DNA of 35,265 bases, taken from Ichthyocystis sparus (lineage in GTDB: Bacteria > Pseudomonadota > Gammaproteobacteria > Burkholderiales > 2013Ark19i). Shown here piece by piece: positions 8,790 to 19,402 of the stretch. Position 1 is the first letter of the stretch; each line of letters opens with the position of its first letter. The notes below the pieces were generated by a model. It was not told the origin of the DNA and did no database searches. It saw nothing but the letters and a program-made list of their open reading frames with translations. The position numbers and the translations under genes were made by a program. The stretch lies in the NCBI RefSeq assembly GCF_900078755.1, contig NZ_FKIH01000015.1. One strand, given 5' to 3'.

Positions 8790-10023
8790 AACAACCTCTC
8801 TGCTTATATTTTTATTATCATTTCTATCTTATTCTTTTCTTATCAATTAATTTACTTACTTATCATACTAACATAAATTCACATACCAAAATTACACAAG
8901 AGAAGTAGGCACAATAACTCTACAAAACACGTACAACACCACAAATAGGCAGAGTCGCATTGTGCCTCAATTCACAGAAGCGATAGCCAGACACACCACA
9001 TAAAGGCAAAGAAATAAAATATACCACCCATCAACTATAGGAGATAAATATAAATAGAACAACACAAAACAGTTAACCAATAATTAATATCAACTTAAGC
9101 AAGCCACACACATATGCATAAAACTTACATGAAACACATCTACAGTACAAAAAACCGACACGCTTATGAATATTTTAAATATGTTAACCAGTTTAATCAG
9201 TATCAGCAATACTTAAAAAAACTTATACTCCTACTCTATATATTTCACCAATTCAATAATGAAAAACAAATACAGACCCACTGCACATAACATGCAACAC
9301 CTTATTTGATACAAAAATTAAATTACTGTATAAACTTAACAATCTAAACTCAACAATCGTGTATCATGTGTAACATAAATATCTAGCATAGGTTATCGCA
9401 TACAAATCTAGATATATTTAATTAATCTACAGTAGATAGTATTAGTATTTACAAAAAAACAGCTTTACAAGTTTAACAGTTAACTATTGGAACTATGATT
9501 CTCCATTATAGCTGTATACGCTAATACTACTAGGCGCTAATTGATTCAATGTACTCTGTGTTATAAGGTCGTAATGCTGAGATGAAAAAATCAGATTTTT
9601 GGATTACGTTATTATTTACGTATAATCACACTCTGGGTACACGAAAACACATAAAAAAACTTAATGTTTTAACGTCACTAGGTTATCCATCAAAAAGTAG
9701 TAGCAGTAATTAATAGTGCACAAACTATGAACAATATGAAGTACGAATCAACACATTAATATAAAAAAATTAAATTATTAACTAAGTATGGTATTCACTA
9801 AAGATTGTAATATTTGTTGAATAATAAGGTATGCAGGCCTCAAAAAAATCACCCATAAAACCTGAATAGATGAATAAACATAAAAAAACAAAACACGGCC
9901 TTTATACAAGCTTAGAGGAAATGCAAGGAAGAAGCTCTATCGTATAAAAATAAACTTCTGCGCACAACAAATGCATAAAATGCATGTAATACTAATAGCA
10001 AGTAGTAAGATCAATTCTTACAA
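8790..10023. repeat. Conserved intergenic spacer between P3 and P2
   Basis: No gene is supportable here. It is close to identical with the P2/P1 spacer except for scattered substitutions and one deletion. After the ACCCATCAACT motif (around 9028-9037) it skips about 170 bp that correspond to roughly 2508-2676 in the other spacer, and resumes at ATAGG-GATAAAT. The end near P2 is the leader of P2; the end near P3 is the 3' untranslated side of P3. Confidence 0.8.
8795..8800 (-). promoter_or_regulatory. Shine-Dalgarno of P2
   Basis: GAGAGG on the minus strand, followed by TTGTT and ATG, exactly the family arrangement. Confidence 0.8.
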
Positions 10024-13000
10024 TTAACTACGCCTTTTCCTTTTACGCCCACTTCCCCTCCTAGCACTACCTTGATATGATGAAGAAGACGCCCCATCTC
10101 TACCACCTCTTATGGACCCACTTGATTCACCAGCAGGAGGTGGTGAAGGTGGCAGCCCTCGATTCAGAAATGCTGCCAATCTTGCTCCCACATCCTCTTC
10201 CTCAGCAGCTGCTCTATTGGCAGCTACTAGTGAAACACTACTAACCTCCATAGACACGGAAGATAAAGGAGCGGCAGCAATATTACTACTCATAGAAACA
10301 GAGGAAGAAGGTCCAGCAGCGGCTCTACTACTCGTAGGTGCCACAGAAGGCCCCGTACCTAATTTACCCATAATAAATGATTTCTTGGGTCCGCGAAAAT
10401 AACTAAAGGAACTACTACTAACTGTCGTGGAAGATTCTTCAATAGCAGCGGAAGAAACAGAAGAAGTGGCAGTGGCTGACATTATTAGCCGCTCATCTGA
10501 AAATACAGGAGGTGATTCTCCTGCCAAAACTCCCAACGCAGAAACAGTACCTTCCGTAGTTAGCTCAGCTTCTCTAGTCAATACAAGCAACTCTGAAGAG
10601 GAAGAGGAAGAGGAAACATCTGCATCTAATCCTGACGCAGATGAAGATAAAGATGAAGATAAAGATGAAAATTCAACCGAAGATGAAGATGAAGATAAAG
10701 GTTCAATCGAAGGTGAAGAGGGAGGAGAAAGTGAATCATCCTCTGCCCCCATAGACGCAGAAACAACATTAGCTACAACCAACCCTTTAGCTGGTGGTGA
10801 CAAAGGAGGGGAGATATCAGAGGCTACTACCAGATCAGATATAGGTACAGGCAAAGGCGAAAAAGAAGATGAAGGTTCAGCAGATAATTCATCTTCAACA
10901 GAAACAACACCTTCCGCGATCGAGACTAAAACATCCCCGCCAATAGTAGTCGAAGAAGATTCTTCAACAGCAGTTGATACAGCAACAAACTCAGTAATAG
11001 GTGGCAAAAAAGGTCCAGTACCTCCAGGTGATGCTACAACAGCAGAGTCAGTACCAACAGTGGATGCACTACTAGGCTGGCCTCTATAAAGAAGCAATTT
11101 AACAAATTTAGAATAAGGCCGATCAGAATCCTCCTCTAGCAACAGCAAAGATCCTGACTGTGTCTCAGATTGAGTATGCGACTTAGGTAATGATTCAGAT
11201 TCAGATGATAGTCCAGGCTCAGGTTGAGACAGTGATTCTGGTTCAGGTTGAGGGGGTAATTCAGGTTCAGATTGAGGGGGTAATTCTGGTTCAGGTTGGG
11301 GGGGTAATTCAGATTCAGGCTGAGGTTGCGGACTGGAAGAAGAATGCACAAGAACTGCGACACCGCTTCCTGAAGCCTCACCCTCATTTGTAACTCTACT
11401 ACTATTTTCTAATGCATTTCTTCGATCTACCGTACATCTTTGGAAAGCTGAAAGTGCCGCTACGGGAATACCAGTAACATTAAGGACATTAATAACATCT
11501 TCACAACAAATATCATCCAATGATTCATCTTCCAGTTCAGCAAAAACTCTATTAGCTACCCCATCCCACTCCGTGTTAAATATAGACTCCACTTCCTCAC
11601 GAATAGCACAATCTAGTTTCGATAAAAAATCTGACAAACCAGCTCCACTTAATTGCACTAGCTTATCAGAGGAGACTGATAATACCTGAATACTAGAAAG
11701 TGCACGTACAAAATCAGGACGGTACTTGTAATGATAAACAGAAAGACACCTAGATACAAAACTATATAGGTGCAGTTCTCTATACATCTTGCACCAAATA
11801 GCTCGCCCAACCACGGAAAGTTTACTATTACCTACAGCTTCCAAGAGGTAATTAACTATAGACCTCGAATAAGAGGTTCTGGAAGCTTCACGGAGATCAG
11901 AAAATAGCTTATAAACTAGTTTAGCACTAGCAGGATGTAATTTAACACCCAGCAAATCAACACATTTAATAGGCTGTATTCCCCCAACATTACCATGAAC
12001 AACTACTGCTTCAGAATGAGTAGGTCCAGAAGGTGCACCAGAACCATCTTCTGATGGCAATGAAGATCCTAACTGTGACTCAGACTGAGATGGTAATGAC
12101 TGAGGACTGGGAGGTGAAGAATGCGTAAGATCTACGACATCAACTTCTCCTGAGAATACCTTATTATACTTCTTATACTTTTCAGTACTTACATGTATTT
12201 TTAAATGCCGTACTGAAGACATTGTCATTGGTGGAACACCAGCAATATCTAAGACATTGGTAAAATCTACACAACTAACATCACTCAAGGATTTACCTTC
12301 TAGAGGACCGAGAATTTTACCAGTTGCTTCATTCCAACGAGAGTTAAAAAAACTAACCATCGTGCCAAGAATAGCAGAATCTAGTTTAGATAAAAAATTC
12401 AGCAACTCATCCCCACTTAATATTATCCCCACATCACTTTCAGAAGAATTAGATAATACTTTAACAGTAGGAAGAGAACGTATAAAGCCAGGTCTGTGCT
12501 TAGCATGGTACTCACGGAAGCATTTATATGAAAAATCAACTTCACACAGCATCCTGTAAGTACGGTGCCAAATAGCTCGCCCAGTAACCGACAGTTTATC
12601 ACGCACTTCTGGCGGGAATTGTTTTCCTATTACCCTTCCGTAAACACGTGCAGTGAGTACACTAGCATCATAAAAGAGAACATTAATAGCTCCAACATTA
12701 TCTGGATGTAACCTAACACCCAGTGAATTAAGAACAACAGGGTCAACATTAAAGGAAGCAAGCTTTTTGGCAGAAGCCTTACCCCTAGCCCTTTTAGCAC
12801 CCCCTCCTTCTTTAGCAGTAGTTAAAGTAGCGGTAGCTGAAGAAGAAACAGCGGCAGGCTTTTTGGCAGGAGCTTTGCCTTTGCCCCTAGCACTTACTTC
12901 CTTACCCGCAGTAGCAGCTGAATCGGTGGCAGGAGGAGCCTCAACTTGCTGCAAACCACCCACAGAAGCACCACTTTGCGCAGCGCCACCTTCACCATCA

Positions 13001-13053
13001 TCCCCGCCTTCCGAGGGACCACTAGGAGCAGCACCACCAGATACAGGATACAT
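10024..13053 (-). CDS. P3: modular repeat-family protein, single A-B pair, 1009 aa, intact tail
   Basis: Start is ATG (M-Y-P-V-S-G-G-A-A) with GAGAGG five bases before it. The N-terminus is Gly/Ala-rich, then comes a strongly basic Ala/Lys patch (K-G-K-A-P-A-K-K, A-K-R-A-R-G-K-A-S-A-K-K). Module A is at about 102-280 and module B about 358-535. The Q-P-E-P linker spans about 573-618. A long acidic/Ser-rich region runs to the G-P-K-K-S-F-I-M motif near residue 886. The tail has D-V-G-A-R-L-A-A-F-L-N-R-G-L-P, S-I-R-G-G-R and ends in R-R-G-S-G-R-K-R-K-R-R-S. This is the simplest complete member and a useful reference for the others. No signal peptide or membrane helix is seen. It could be a secreted effector with a C-terminal targeting signal, but that is inference. 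Confidence 0.95.
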   Translation of the reverse strand: MYPVSGGAAPSGPSEGGDDGEGGAAQSGASVGGLQQVEAPPATDSAATAGKEVSARGKGKAPAKKPAAVSSSATATLTTAKEGGGAKRARGKASAKKLASFNVDPVVLNSLGVRLHPDNVGAINVLFYDASVLTARVYGRVIGKQFPPEVRDKLSVTGRAIWHRTYRMLCEVDFSYKCFREYHAKHRPGFIRSLPTVKVLSNSSESDVGIILSGDELLNFLSKLDSAILGTMVSFFNSRWNEATGKILGPLEGKSLSDVSCVDFTNVLDIAGVPPMTMSSVRHLKIHVSTEKYKKYNKVFSGEVDVVDLTHSSPPSPQSLPSQSESQLGSSLPSEDGSGAPSGPTHSEAVVVHGNVGGIQPIKCVDLLGVKLHPASAKLVYKLFSDLREASRTSYSRSIVNYLLEAVGNSKLSVVGRAIWCKMYRELHLYSFVSRCLSVYHYKYRPDFVRALSSIQVLSVSSDKLVQLSGAGLSDFLSKLDCAIREEVESIFNTEWDGVANRVFAELEDESLDDICCEDVINVLNVTGIPVAALSAFQRCTVDRRNALENSSRVTNEGEASGSGVAVLVHSSSSPQPQPESELPPQPEPELPPQSEPELPPQPEPESLSQPEPGLSSESESLPKSHTQSETQSGSLLLLEEDSDRPYSKFVKLLLYRGQPSSASTVGTDSAVVASPGGTGPFLPPITEFVAVSTAVEESSSTTIGGDVLVSIAEGVVSVEDELSAEPSSSFSPLPVPISDLVVASDISPPLSPPAKGLVVANVVSASMGAEDDSLSPPSSPSIEPLSSSSSSVEFSSLSSSLSSSASGLDADVSSSSSSSELLVLTREAELTTEGTVSALGVLAGESPPVFSDERLIMSATATSSVSSAAIEESSTTVSSSSFSYFRGPKKSFIMGKLGTGPSVAPTSSRAAAGPSSSVSMSSNIAAAPLSSVSMEVSSVSLVAANRAAAEEEDVGARLAAFLNRGLPPSPPPAGESSGSIRGGRDGASSSSYQGSARRGSGRKRKRRS
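11240..11311 (-). repeat. 24-bp in-frame minisatellite, three units, in P3
   Basis: Three 24-bp units (from 11240, 11264 and 11288) of the same type as in P1 encode Q-P/S-E-P-E-L-P-P. The units differ from one another by a few bases. Confidence 0.85.
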
Positions 13054-14372
13054 AACAACCTCTCGCTTATATTTTTATTATCATTCCTATCTTATTCTTC
13101 TCTTATCAATTAATTTACTACTTACTGATTACTTACTGATCATCCTGGCATATTATCATAAATTCACATACCAAAATTACACAAGAGAGTAGGTACAGTA
13201 ACTCGACAAAACATGTACAACACCACGAATAGGCAGAGTCACATATTATATTATAGCCATTGCACCTCAATTCGCAGAAGCAATAGCCAGCCACCACACA
13301 TAAAGGCAGAGAAAAAAATATACCACCCATCAACTGCGGTAGCTTGAACATTATTTAATAAAGAAAAAACATTTACATACAATAACCATTAATTGTATAA
13401 ATTAAGTATTAATACTACTACGCTACTGTGAAGATACAACATATTAACTGATCATTACTAAACTTAACAGATAGGAGTGTACTAGTAAAATACACTCAGT
13501 AGCGCACAATTGACAGGCAATATAGGCGATAAATATAAATAGAACAATACAAAACAGTTAACCAATAATTAATATCAATACAAGTAAAACACGCACGTAT
13601 GGATAAATACTTACATGAAATACATCTACAGTACAAAAAACCGGCACGCTTATGAATATTTTAAATATATTAACCAGTTTAATCAGTATCATCAGCAATT
13701 CTTAAAAAAATAACTTATACTCCTACTTCATATATTTCACAAATTAAATAATAAAAAACAGACCCAGACCCACTACACATACCATGCAACACCAAAAATT
13801 AAATTATTGTATAAACTTAACAACCGTGTATCACGGTGTAACATAAATATCTATTATAGGTTATCGCATACAAATTTAGATATATACTTAATTAATCTAC
13901 AGTAAATAGTATTAGTATCTCCATAACAAAAAACAGCCTTCTTACTTTTTGGATTGCATTATATTTACATATAATCACAATCTGGGTACACGAAAACACA
14001 TAAAAAAAACTTAATGTTTTAAAGTAACTAAGTTATCCATCAAAAAGTAGTAACAGTAATTAATAGTGCACAAACTATGAACACGATAAAGTACGAATCA
14101 ACACATTAATATAAAAAAATTAAATTATTAACTAAGTATGGTATTCACTAAAGATTGTAATATTTGTTGTAATAAGAAGGTAGGAAGGCCCCAAAAAATC
14201 ACCCTTAAAATCTGAATGGATGGAATGAATATAAAAAAACAAAACACAGCCTTATCCAAGCTTAGAGGAAATGCAAGGAAGAAGCTCTATCATACAAAAA
14301 TAAACTTCTGCGCACAACAAATTCATAAAATCATGTAATGCTAATAGCAAGAAGTAAGATCAATCCTCACAA
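13054..14372. repeat. Conserved intergenic spacer between P4 and P3
   Basis: Gene-free and homologous to the two spacers to its left, but more diverged. It lacks a segment of roughly 130 bp just after the AAAAAACAGCCTT motif near 13935, which the other two retain around 3125-3265 and 9460-9600. The block just downstream of P4 (about 14265-14372) matches the sequence downstream of P2 and P3. Confidence 0.75.
13059..13064 (-). promoter_or_regulatory. Shine-Dalgarno of P3
   Basis: GAGAGG on the minus strand with a five-base spacer (TTGTT) to ATG. Confidence 0.8.
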
Positions 14373-17300
14373 TTAGCTACGCCTTTTCCTTTTACGCCCA
14401 CTTCCCCTCCTAGCACTACCCTGATATGAAGAAGACACCCCATCTCTACCGCCTCTTATAAACCCACTTGATTCACCAGCAGGTGGCGGTGAAGAAGGTA
14501 GACCTCGATTCAGCAATGCTGCCAATCTCGCTCCCACATCCTCCTCCTCAGCAACTGCTCTATTGGCAGCTACTAGTGGAACACTACTAACCTTAACGGA
14601 CGCAGAAGATAAAGGAGAAGCAGCAACATTACTACTCATAGACACAGAGGAAGAAGGTCCAGCAGCGGCCCTACTACTCGTAGGCACCACAAAAGGCCCT
14701 ATACCTAATTTACCCATAATAAATGATTTCTTGGGTCCGCGAAAATAACTAAAGGAACTACTACTAACTGTCGTGGAAGATTCTTCAATAGCAGCGGAAG
14801 AAACAGAAGAAGGGGGAATGGCTGACATTATTAGCCGCTCATCTGAAGATACAGGAGGTGATTCTCCTGCCAAAACTCCCGACGCAGAAACAGTACCTTC
14901 CTTAGTTAGCCTAGCTTCTCTAGTCAATACAGGTAACTCTGGAGAGAAAGAGGAAACATCGGCATCTAATCCTGATTCAGTTGGAGATGAAGATAAAGGT
15001 GCGGGTAAAATAGAAGGTAAAGGTGAAGATGATTCATCTACTAAAACTCCTAACGTAGAAACAGCACCGTCTACAGTCGAGACTAAAACATCCCCGCCAA
15101 TAGTAGTCGAAGAAGATTCTTCAACAGCAGTTGACACAGCAACAAACTCAGTAATAGGTGGCAAAAAAGGTCCAGTACCTCCAGGTGATGCTACAACAGT
15201 AGAGTCGGTACCAACAGTAGATTCACTACTAGGTTGGCCTCTATAAAGAAGCAATTTAACAAATTTAGAATGAGACAGATCAGAATCCTCCTCTAGCAAC
15301 AACAAAGATCCTAACTGTGTCTCAGACTGAGTATGCGACTTAGGTAATGATTCAGATTCAGATAATAATTCAGGTTCAGGTTGATATGATAACTCAGGCT
15401 CAAGTTGTGGAGAAGAGATAACCGAAGAATGAGCAACATCAATAGTACTACTTCCTGACTCCGTGCCATCAACCGAATATTTACTTCTACTTCCTGATAT
15501 CCTACCCTTACTCATCTTACGTCTTTGAGTACGTCTCTGATCATCTCTTTGAGAAATTGAAAATGCTACCACAGGAATACCAGCAACATCGATGACTCTA
15601 ATAAAATCTTCACAACTAGCGGTACTCAATGATCCATCTTCTAGTATGGCAAAAACTTTATCAGTTACTTCATCATCCCACCGTGAATTAAATATAGACT
15701 CCACTACCTCACGAATAGCACAATCTAGTCTCGATAGAAAACCTAGTAACTCACCCCCACTTAATGGCACTAGCTTGCAATCAGAGGAACTTGATAATAC
15801 TCGAACACTATCAAGAGCACGTATAAAGTTAGGACGATACTTAGCATGATACATACAAATGGACCTATACATAAATCTAGATAGATGCAGTTCCTTATAT
15901 ATTTTGCACCAAATAGCTTTACCAACAGACGAAAGTTTACTATTCACAGTAGTTAAGATGTAATTAAGCATCGAATGCGAGAAAGACATTCTGGCAGATC
16001 TACGAATGTCAGAAAAGAGCTTATAAATTAGTTCAGCACTATCAGGATGTAACTTAACACCCAACAAATCAACACATTGAACAGAAACATCACCGCTATC
16101 AGTTTGTATTTCTGCTGCAATTGGATCAGAAGAAGATCCACCATCAAAATCTTCAATAGAAGATAGCATGGTTAATTTGGAAGATGTACTGGGAGCATCA
16201 ACTAATGGCAATGAAGATCCTAACTGTGACTCAGATTGGTAATTCGTATCAGGTAACAATTCAGGACGAGACTGAGATGGCGATGATTGAATACTTAAAG
16301 GGGCGGAATGCGTAAGATCCGTAACACCAACTCCTAATGCTGTACACTTATCAATGCCTTTACTTTTTGCACAACCTCTACTTTTTGCACTTGGTATAGC
16401 TGCTATCATTACCGATAATGCTACTCGAGGAATACCGGCAATATCTAGAACATTAATAAAATCTTTACAACTGACAGCATTCAAAGCCCCGTCTTCCAGA
16501 GAAACAGAAACTTTACTCCAACAAGAGTTAAAAACAGACTTCACCTTACTACGGATAGCGCAATCTAGTCTCGATAAAAAATCTAGCAATCTATCCCCAA
16601 CTAGCGGCAACACATTACGATCAGGAGAATCTGATAATACTTTAATACTATGAAGAGCACGTATAAAATCAGGGTGATGCTTAGCATGATACTCACCAAG
16701 GCACCTGAATAAAAAACTATCTTCACACATTACCCTATAGGTCCAGTACCAAATAGACCGTCCGGTAATCGTAAGTTTGTCATTCACGATTGATGGTAGT
16801 TGTTTGCTTACCATATTCTTGTAAATACGTCTAGAGAATGCATTGACTTTAAAAAAGAGATCTTCAATTATCAGAGCACTCTCAGAAGATAACATAACAC
16901 CCAGTGAACTCAAAACATCCGAATCAACAGTAAAGGCTGAAGAAAAAACAGCAGAAGTAGCAATAGCAGATTTTTGGGCAAAAGACTTACCTCTATCCTT
17001 CTTAGTACTCACCACCTTATCTATAGTAGCAGTATCAGCCGTAGATACACTGCCTACCGCACGTCTTTGGGCAAATGAAAATGCTACTACAGGAATACCA
17101 ACGGTATCGAGTACATCGATAAAATCTTCACAACTAACATCACTCAATAATCCATCTTCCAGTTCAGAAAAAACCAAACCAGCTACTCTATCCCACTCCA
17201 AGTTAAATACAGACTCCACTGCTTTAAGAACAGCACAATCTAGTTTCGATAAAAAATCTAGTAAATTAACACCACTTAATGGCACTAACCTATGATCAAA

Positions 17301-18635
17301 GGAACTTGATAATACCCGAATATCAGGAAGAGAACGTATAAAATCGGGACGGTACTTGGAATGGTACATACAAAGGGACCTAGACACAAATCTAGATATA
17401 TGAAGTTCCTTATAAGTTTTGAACCAAATAGCTTTACCAATCGCCGTAAGTTCACCATTCAAAATCTCTAAGATGTAACTAAGCATCGATTTCGAGGAAG
17501 ACCTTCTGGCAGATCCACGAATGTCAGAAAAGAGTTTACAAATTATTTTGGCACTATCTTGACGTAACTTAACACCTGGCAAATCAAAACATTGAACAGA
17601 TAATGAAACACAAGAGGAAGGGGTAGAAATTGAATCAGAAGAAGATCCAGCAACATAATCTACAACAGAAGACATCGGAGTAAATTCGGAAGGTGTACTA
17701 GAAGCATCACCTAACGGCAACGAAGATTCTACTTGTACCTCAGATTGAGAATGCATATTAAGTGACAATCCAGGATTGGACTGAGATGGTAATGATTGAG
17801 AAGCAGAAGATAAAGAATGCGTAAGACCTGTAACACTAATTCCTGCTGGTGTACATTTGCCCGTAACTTTATTTCTTTCACGTCTTCTTTCCCGTGTTGC
17901 AGTGCCTGCTAGCATTACCGATAATGCTAATACAGGAACTTCGGCAATGTTGAGAACATCGATAAAATCTTTACAGCCAACCGCATTCAAGGACTCCTCT
18001 TCTAGAGCAGCATGAACCGTATCAACTACTTCATTCCAATCAGATTTAAAAACAGACTCCACCTTACTACGGACAGCACAATCTAGTCTCGATAAAAAAT
18101 CTAGCAACCTATCTCCGGTTAATGGCACTACATCACAGTCAGAAGAACTCGGTAACACTTTAATGCTAGGAAGGGCATGTATAAAATCAGGACGGTGACT
18201 AACATGGTACTCACTAAGACAGCTGTACACAAAACTAGCTTCACACATTACTCTATAAGTACCGTACCAAATAGCTCGTCCAGTGACCGTAAGTTTGTCG
18301 CTCACGTCTGGAGGAAGTTGCGTGCTTACCATACTCTTGTAAATACGTCTAGAGAATGCATTGACTTTAAAAAAGAGATCATTAATTATTTGAGCACTAT
18401 CAGGATGTAACTTAACACCTAGTAAAACATCAGAACCAGCATTAAACACAGCAGCAGTGGTAGTTGAAGTAGTAATAGCTGAGTCAGTAGGAGACTCAAT
18501 TTGCTGCAAGCCACTGCCATAAATACCACTCTGTACAGTGTCCTCTTTATTACTATCACTATCATCCTCAACATCTAGGACATCACTATAAGCAGAAGCA
18601 CTGGTTACAGGTACAGGATAAATAATAACCTCCAT
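14373..18635 (-). CDS. P4: modular repeat-family protein, A-B-A-B, about 1416-1420 aa, start uncertain
   Basis: Order: A1 (about 69-236), B1 (about 347-524), a basic stretch (K-K-D-R-G-K), A2 (about 572-751), B2 (about 853-1031), a short Q-P-E-P linker, Ser-rich region, G-P-K-K-S-F-I-M (near 1300) and the intact basic end R-R-G-S-G-R-K-R-K-R-R-S. The first ATG (18635) has no Shine-Dalgarno of its own. The family start codon, four codons downstream at 18623-18621, is ATT here and sits five bases after a perfect GGAGG, so true initiation may be at ATT. The modules resemble P5 and P6. The tail from about 15405 down is nearly that of P3, including a shared Y-R-G-Q-P-S-S...P-P-I-T-E-F-V block, so the gene is a mosaic. 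Function is unknown. Confidence 0.93.
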   Translation of the reverse strand: MEVIIYPVPVTSASAYSDVLDVEDDSDSNKEDTVQSGIYGSGLQQIESPTDSAITTSTTTAAVFNAGSDVLLGVKLHPDSAQIINDLFFKVNAFSRRIYKSMVSTQLPPDVSDKLTVTGRAIWYGTYRVMCEASFVYSCLSEYHVSHRPDFIHALPSIKVLPSSSDCDVVPLTGDRLLDFLSRLDCAVRSKVESVFKSDWNEVVDTVHAALEEESLNAVGCKDFIDVLNIAEVPVLALSVMLAGTATRERRRERNKVTGKCTPAGISVTGLTHSLSSASQSLPSQSNPGLSLNMHSQSEVQVESSLPLGDASSTPSEFTPMSSVVDYVAGSSSDSISTPSSCVSLSVQCFDLPGVKLRQDSAKIICKLFSDIRGSARRSSSKSMLSYILEILNGELTAIGKAIWFKTYKELHISRFVSRSLCMYHSKYRPDFIRSLPDIRVLSSSFDHRLVPLSGVNLLDFLSKLDCAVLKAVESVFNLEWDRVAGLVFSELEDGLLSDVSCEDFIDVLDTVGIPVVAFSFAQRRAVGSVSTADTATIDKVVSTKKDRGKSFAQKSAIATSAVFSSAFTVDSDVLSSLGVMLSSESALIIEDLFFKVNAFSRRIYKNMVSKQLPSIVNDKLTITGRSIWYWTYRVMCEDSFLFRCLGEYHAKHHPDFIRALHSIKVLSDSPDRNVLPLVGDRLLDFLSRLDCAIRSKVKSVFNSCWSKVSVSLEDGALNAVSCKDFINVLDIAGIPRVALSVMIAAIPSAKSRGCAKSKGIDKCTALGVGVTDLTHSAPLSIQSSPSQSRPELLPDTNYQSESQLGSSLPLVDAPSTSSKLTMLSSIEDFDGGSSSDPIAAEIQTDSGDVSVQCVDLLGVKLHPDSAELIYKLFSDIRRSARMSFSHSMLNYILTTVNSKLSSVGKAIWCKIYKELHLSRFMYRSICMYHAKYRPNFIRALDSVRVLSSSSDCKLVPLSGGELLGFLSRLDCAIREVVESIFNSRWDDEVTDKVFAILEDGSLSTASCEDFIRVIDVAGIPVVAFSISQRDDQRRTQRRKMSKGRISGSRSKYSVDGTESGSSTIDVAHSSVISSPQLEPELSYQPEPELLSESESLPKSHTQSETQLGSLLLLEEDSDLSHSKFVKLLLYRGQPSSESTVGTDSTVVASPGGTGPFLPPITEFVAVSTAVEESSSTTIGGDVLVSTVDGAVSTLGVLVDESSSPLPSILPAPLSSSPTESGLDADVSSFSPELPVLTREARLTKEGTVSASGVLAGESPPVSSDERLIMSAIPPSSVSSAAIEESSTTVSSSSFSYFRGPKKSFIMGKLGIGPFVVPTSSRAAAGPSSSVSMSSNVAASPLSSASVKVSSVPLVAANRAVAEEEDVGARLAALLNRGLPSSPPPAGESSGFIRGGRDGVSSSYQGSARRGSGRKRKRRS
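18621..18633 (-). promoter_or_regulatory. P4 start region: GGAGG followed by ATT in place of the family ATG
   Basis: The minus strand reads ATGGAGGTTATTATTTATCC. Aligned to P2 (GAGAGGTTGTTATGTATCC), the conserved ATG has become ATT, while the Shine-Dalgarno and the five-base spacing are kept. The upstream ATG overlaps the Shine-Dalgarno itself. Confidence 0.8.
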
Positions 18636-19402
18636 GTCTATTGTTTATATTTTATTATTCTAACATCATAGTATCAATTCACACATCAACATTACAGGAG
18701 ATAAGAAGGTACAGTCACTCGACAAAAAGAATATAACACCATGATAGACAGAGTCGTACATTATTACCCTTGCATCTAAATACTCATATCACCAAAAGTA
18801 GTAATTTACACGTACAAAGACAAATGCCAAAAACACCTCTCACCATCTACAGTAGCTTGTATATAACTTAAAAACCAAGCAAATAAATAATAAATTAATT
18901 TGTATAAATAAAGTATTAATATACAACTTATTAAGTTTACTGGGTCAAAAATGCACAACCAATAAAAATAGGTAACAATCAGCTTGTTAGTAAACTCCAG
19001 CAAATTTTATTTTTATGTTAAATAATATATAGGCAAGTATAAATAGAATAATACATAGCAATTAATCAATAATTAATACGAATAATGAATCCAAGTACAT
19101 ACACTAAAACTTACGTAAAACAAAAAACAATCCATCATATACAAGACCAAACACTCGTATGAATGTTTTAAAATATTATCTGCAATAACTAAAATATAGA
19201 TTTTATCAAATTCAATAAAAAAAATACATACTGACCCACATTACATGTAGTACATGCATCTTTATATCAATATAAGCATACAACATTAATCATTAGCCCC
19301 AAAAAATAAGGAACCGCTCTAAACGCGGCATATAAATAATCACCTTCCCACAACAAACGCATAAAATTACGTAATGGCAAGAATCAAGATTAATTCTCAC
19401 AA
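18636..19402. repeat. Diverged family spacer upstream of P4
   Basis: AT-rich and without a supportable gene. Its first part is the P4 leader, with a block shared with the P5 leader (ACATCAACATTACAGGAG, also near 24799 and in an orphan copy near 31815). It also has the GACAGAGTCG and TAGCTTGTATATAACTTAAAA blocks seen in other spacers. It is shorter than the young spacers. Confidence 0.65.

Noticed and set aside
10427..11089. Acidic plus-strand frames opposite the Ser-rich tails (also about 14773-15246, 20726-21280, 27013-27609 and 33255-33872)
   Set aside because: They recur because the minus-strand Ser-rich codons recur. Their ends shift from copy to copy, while the minus frames keep start, stop and Shine-Dalgarno.
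18806..19003. Small hydrophobic minus-strand frames in spacers (also 13133-13351, 25104-25289 and 31822-32016)
   Set aside because: The underlying DNA is conserved between spacers, but start, stop and frame are not, and no ribosome site precedes them. Treated as non-coding spacer homology.
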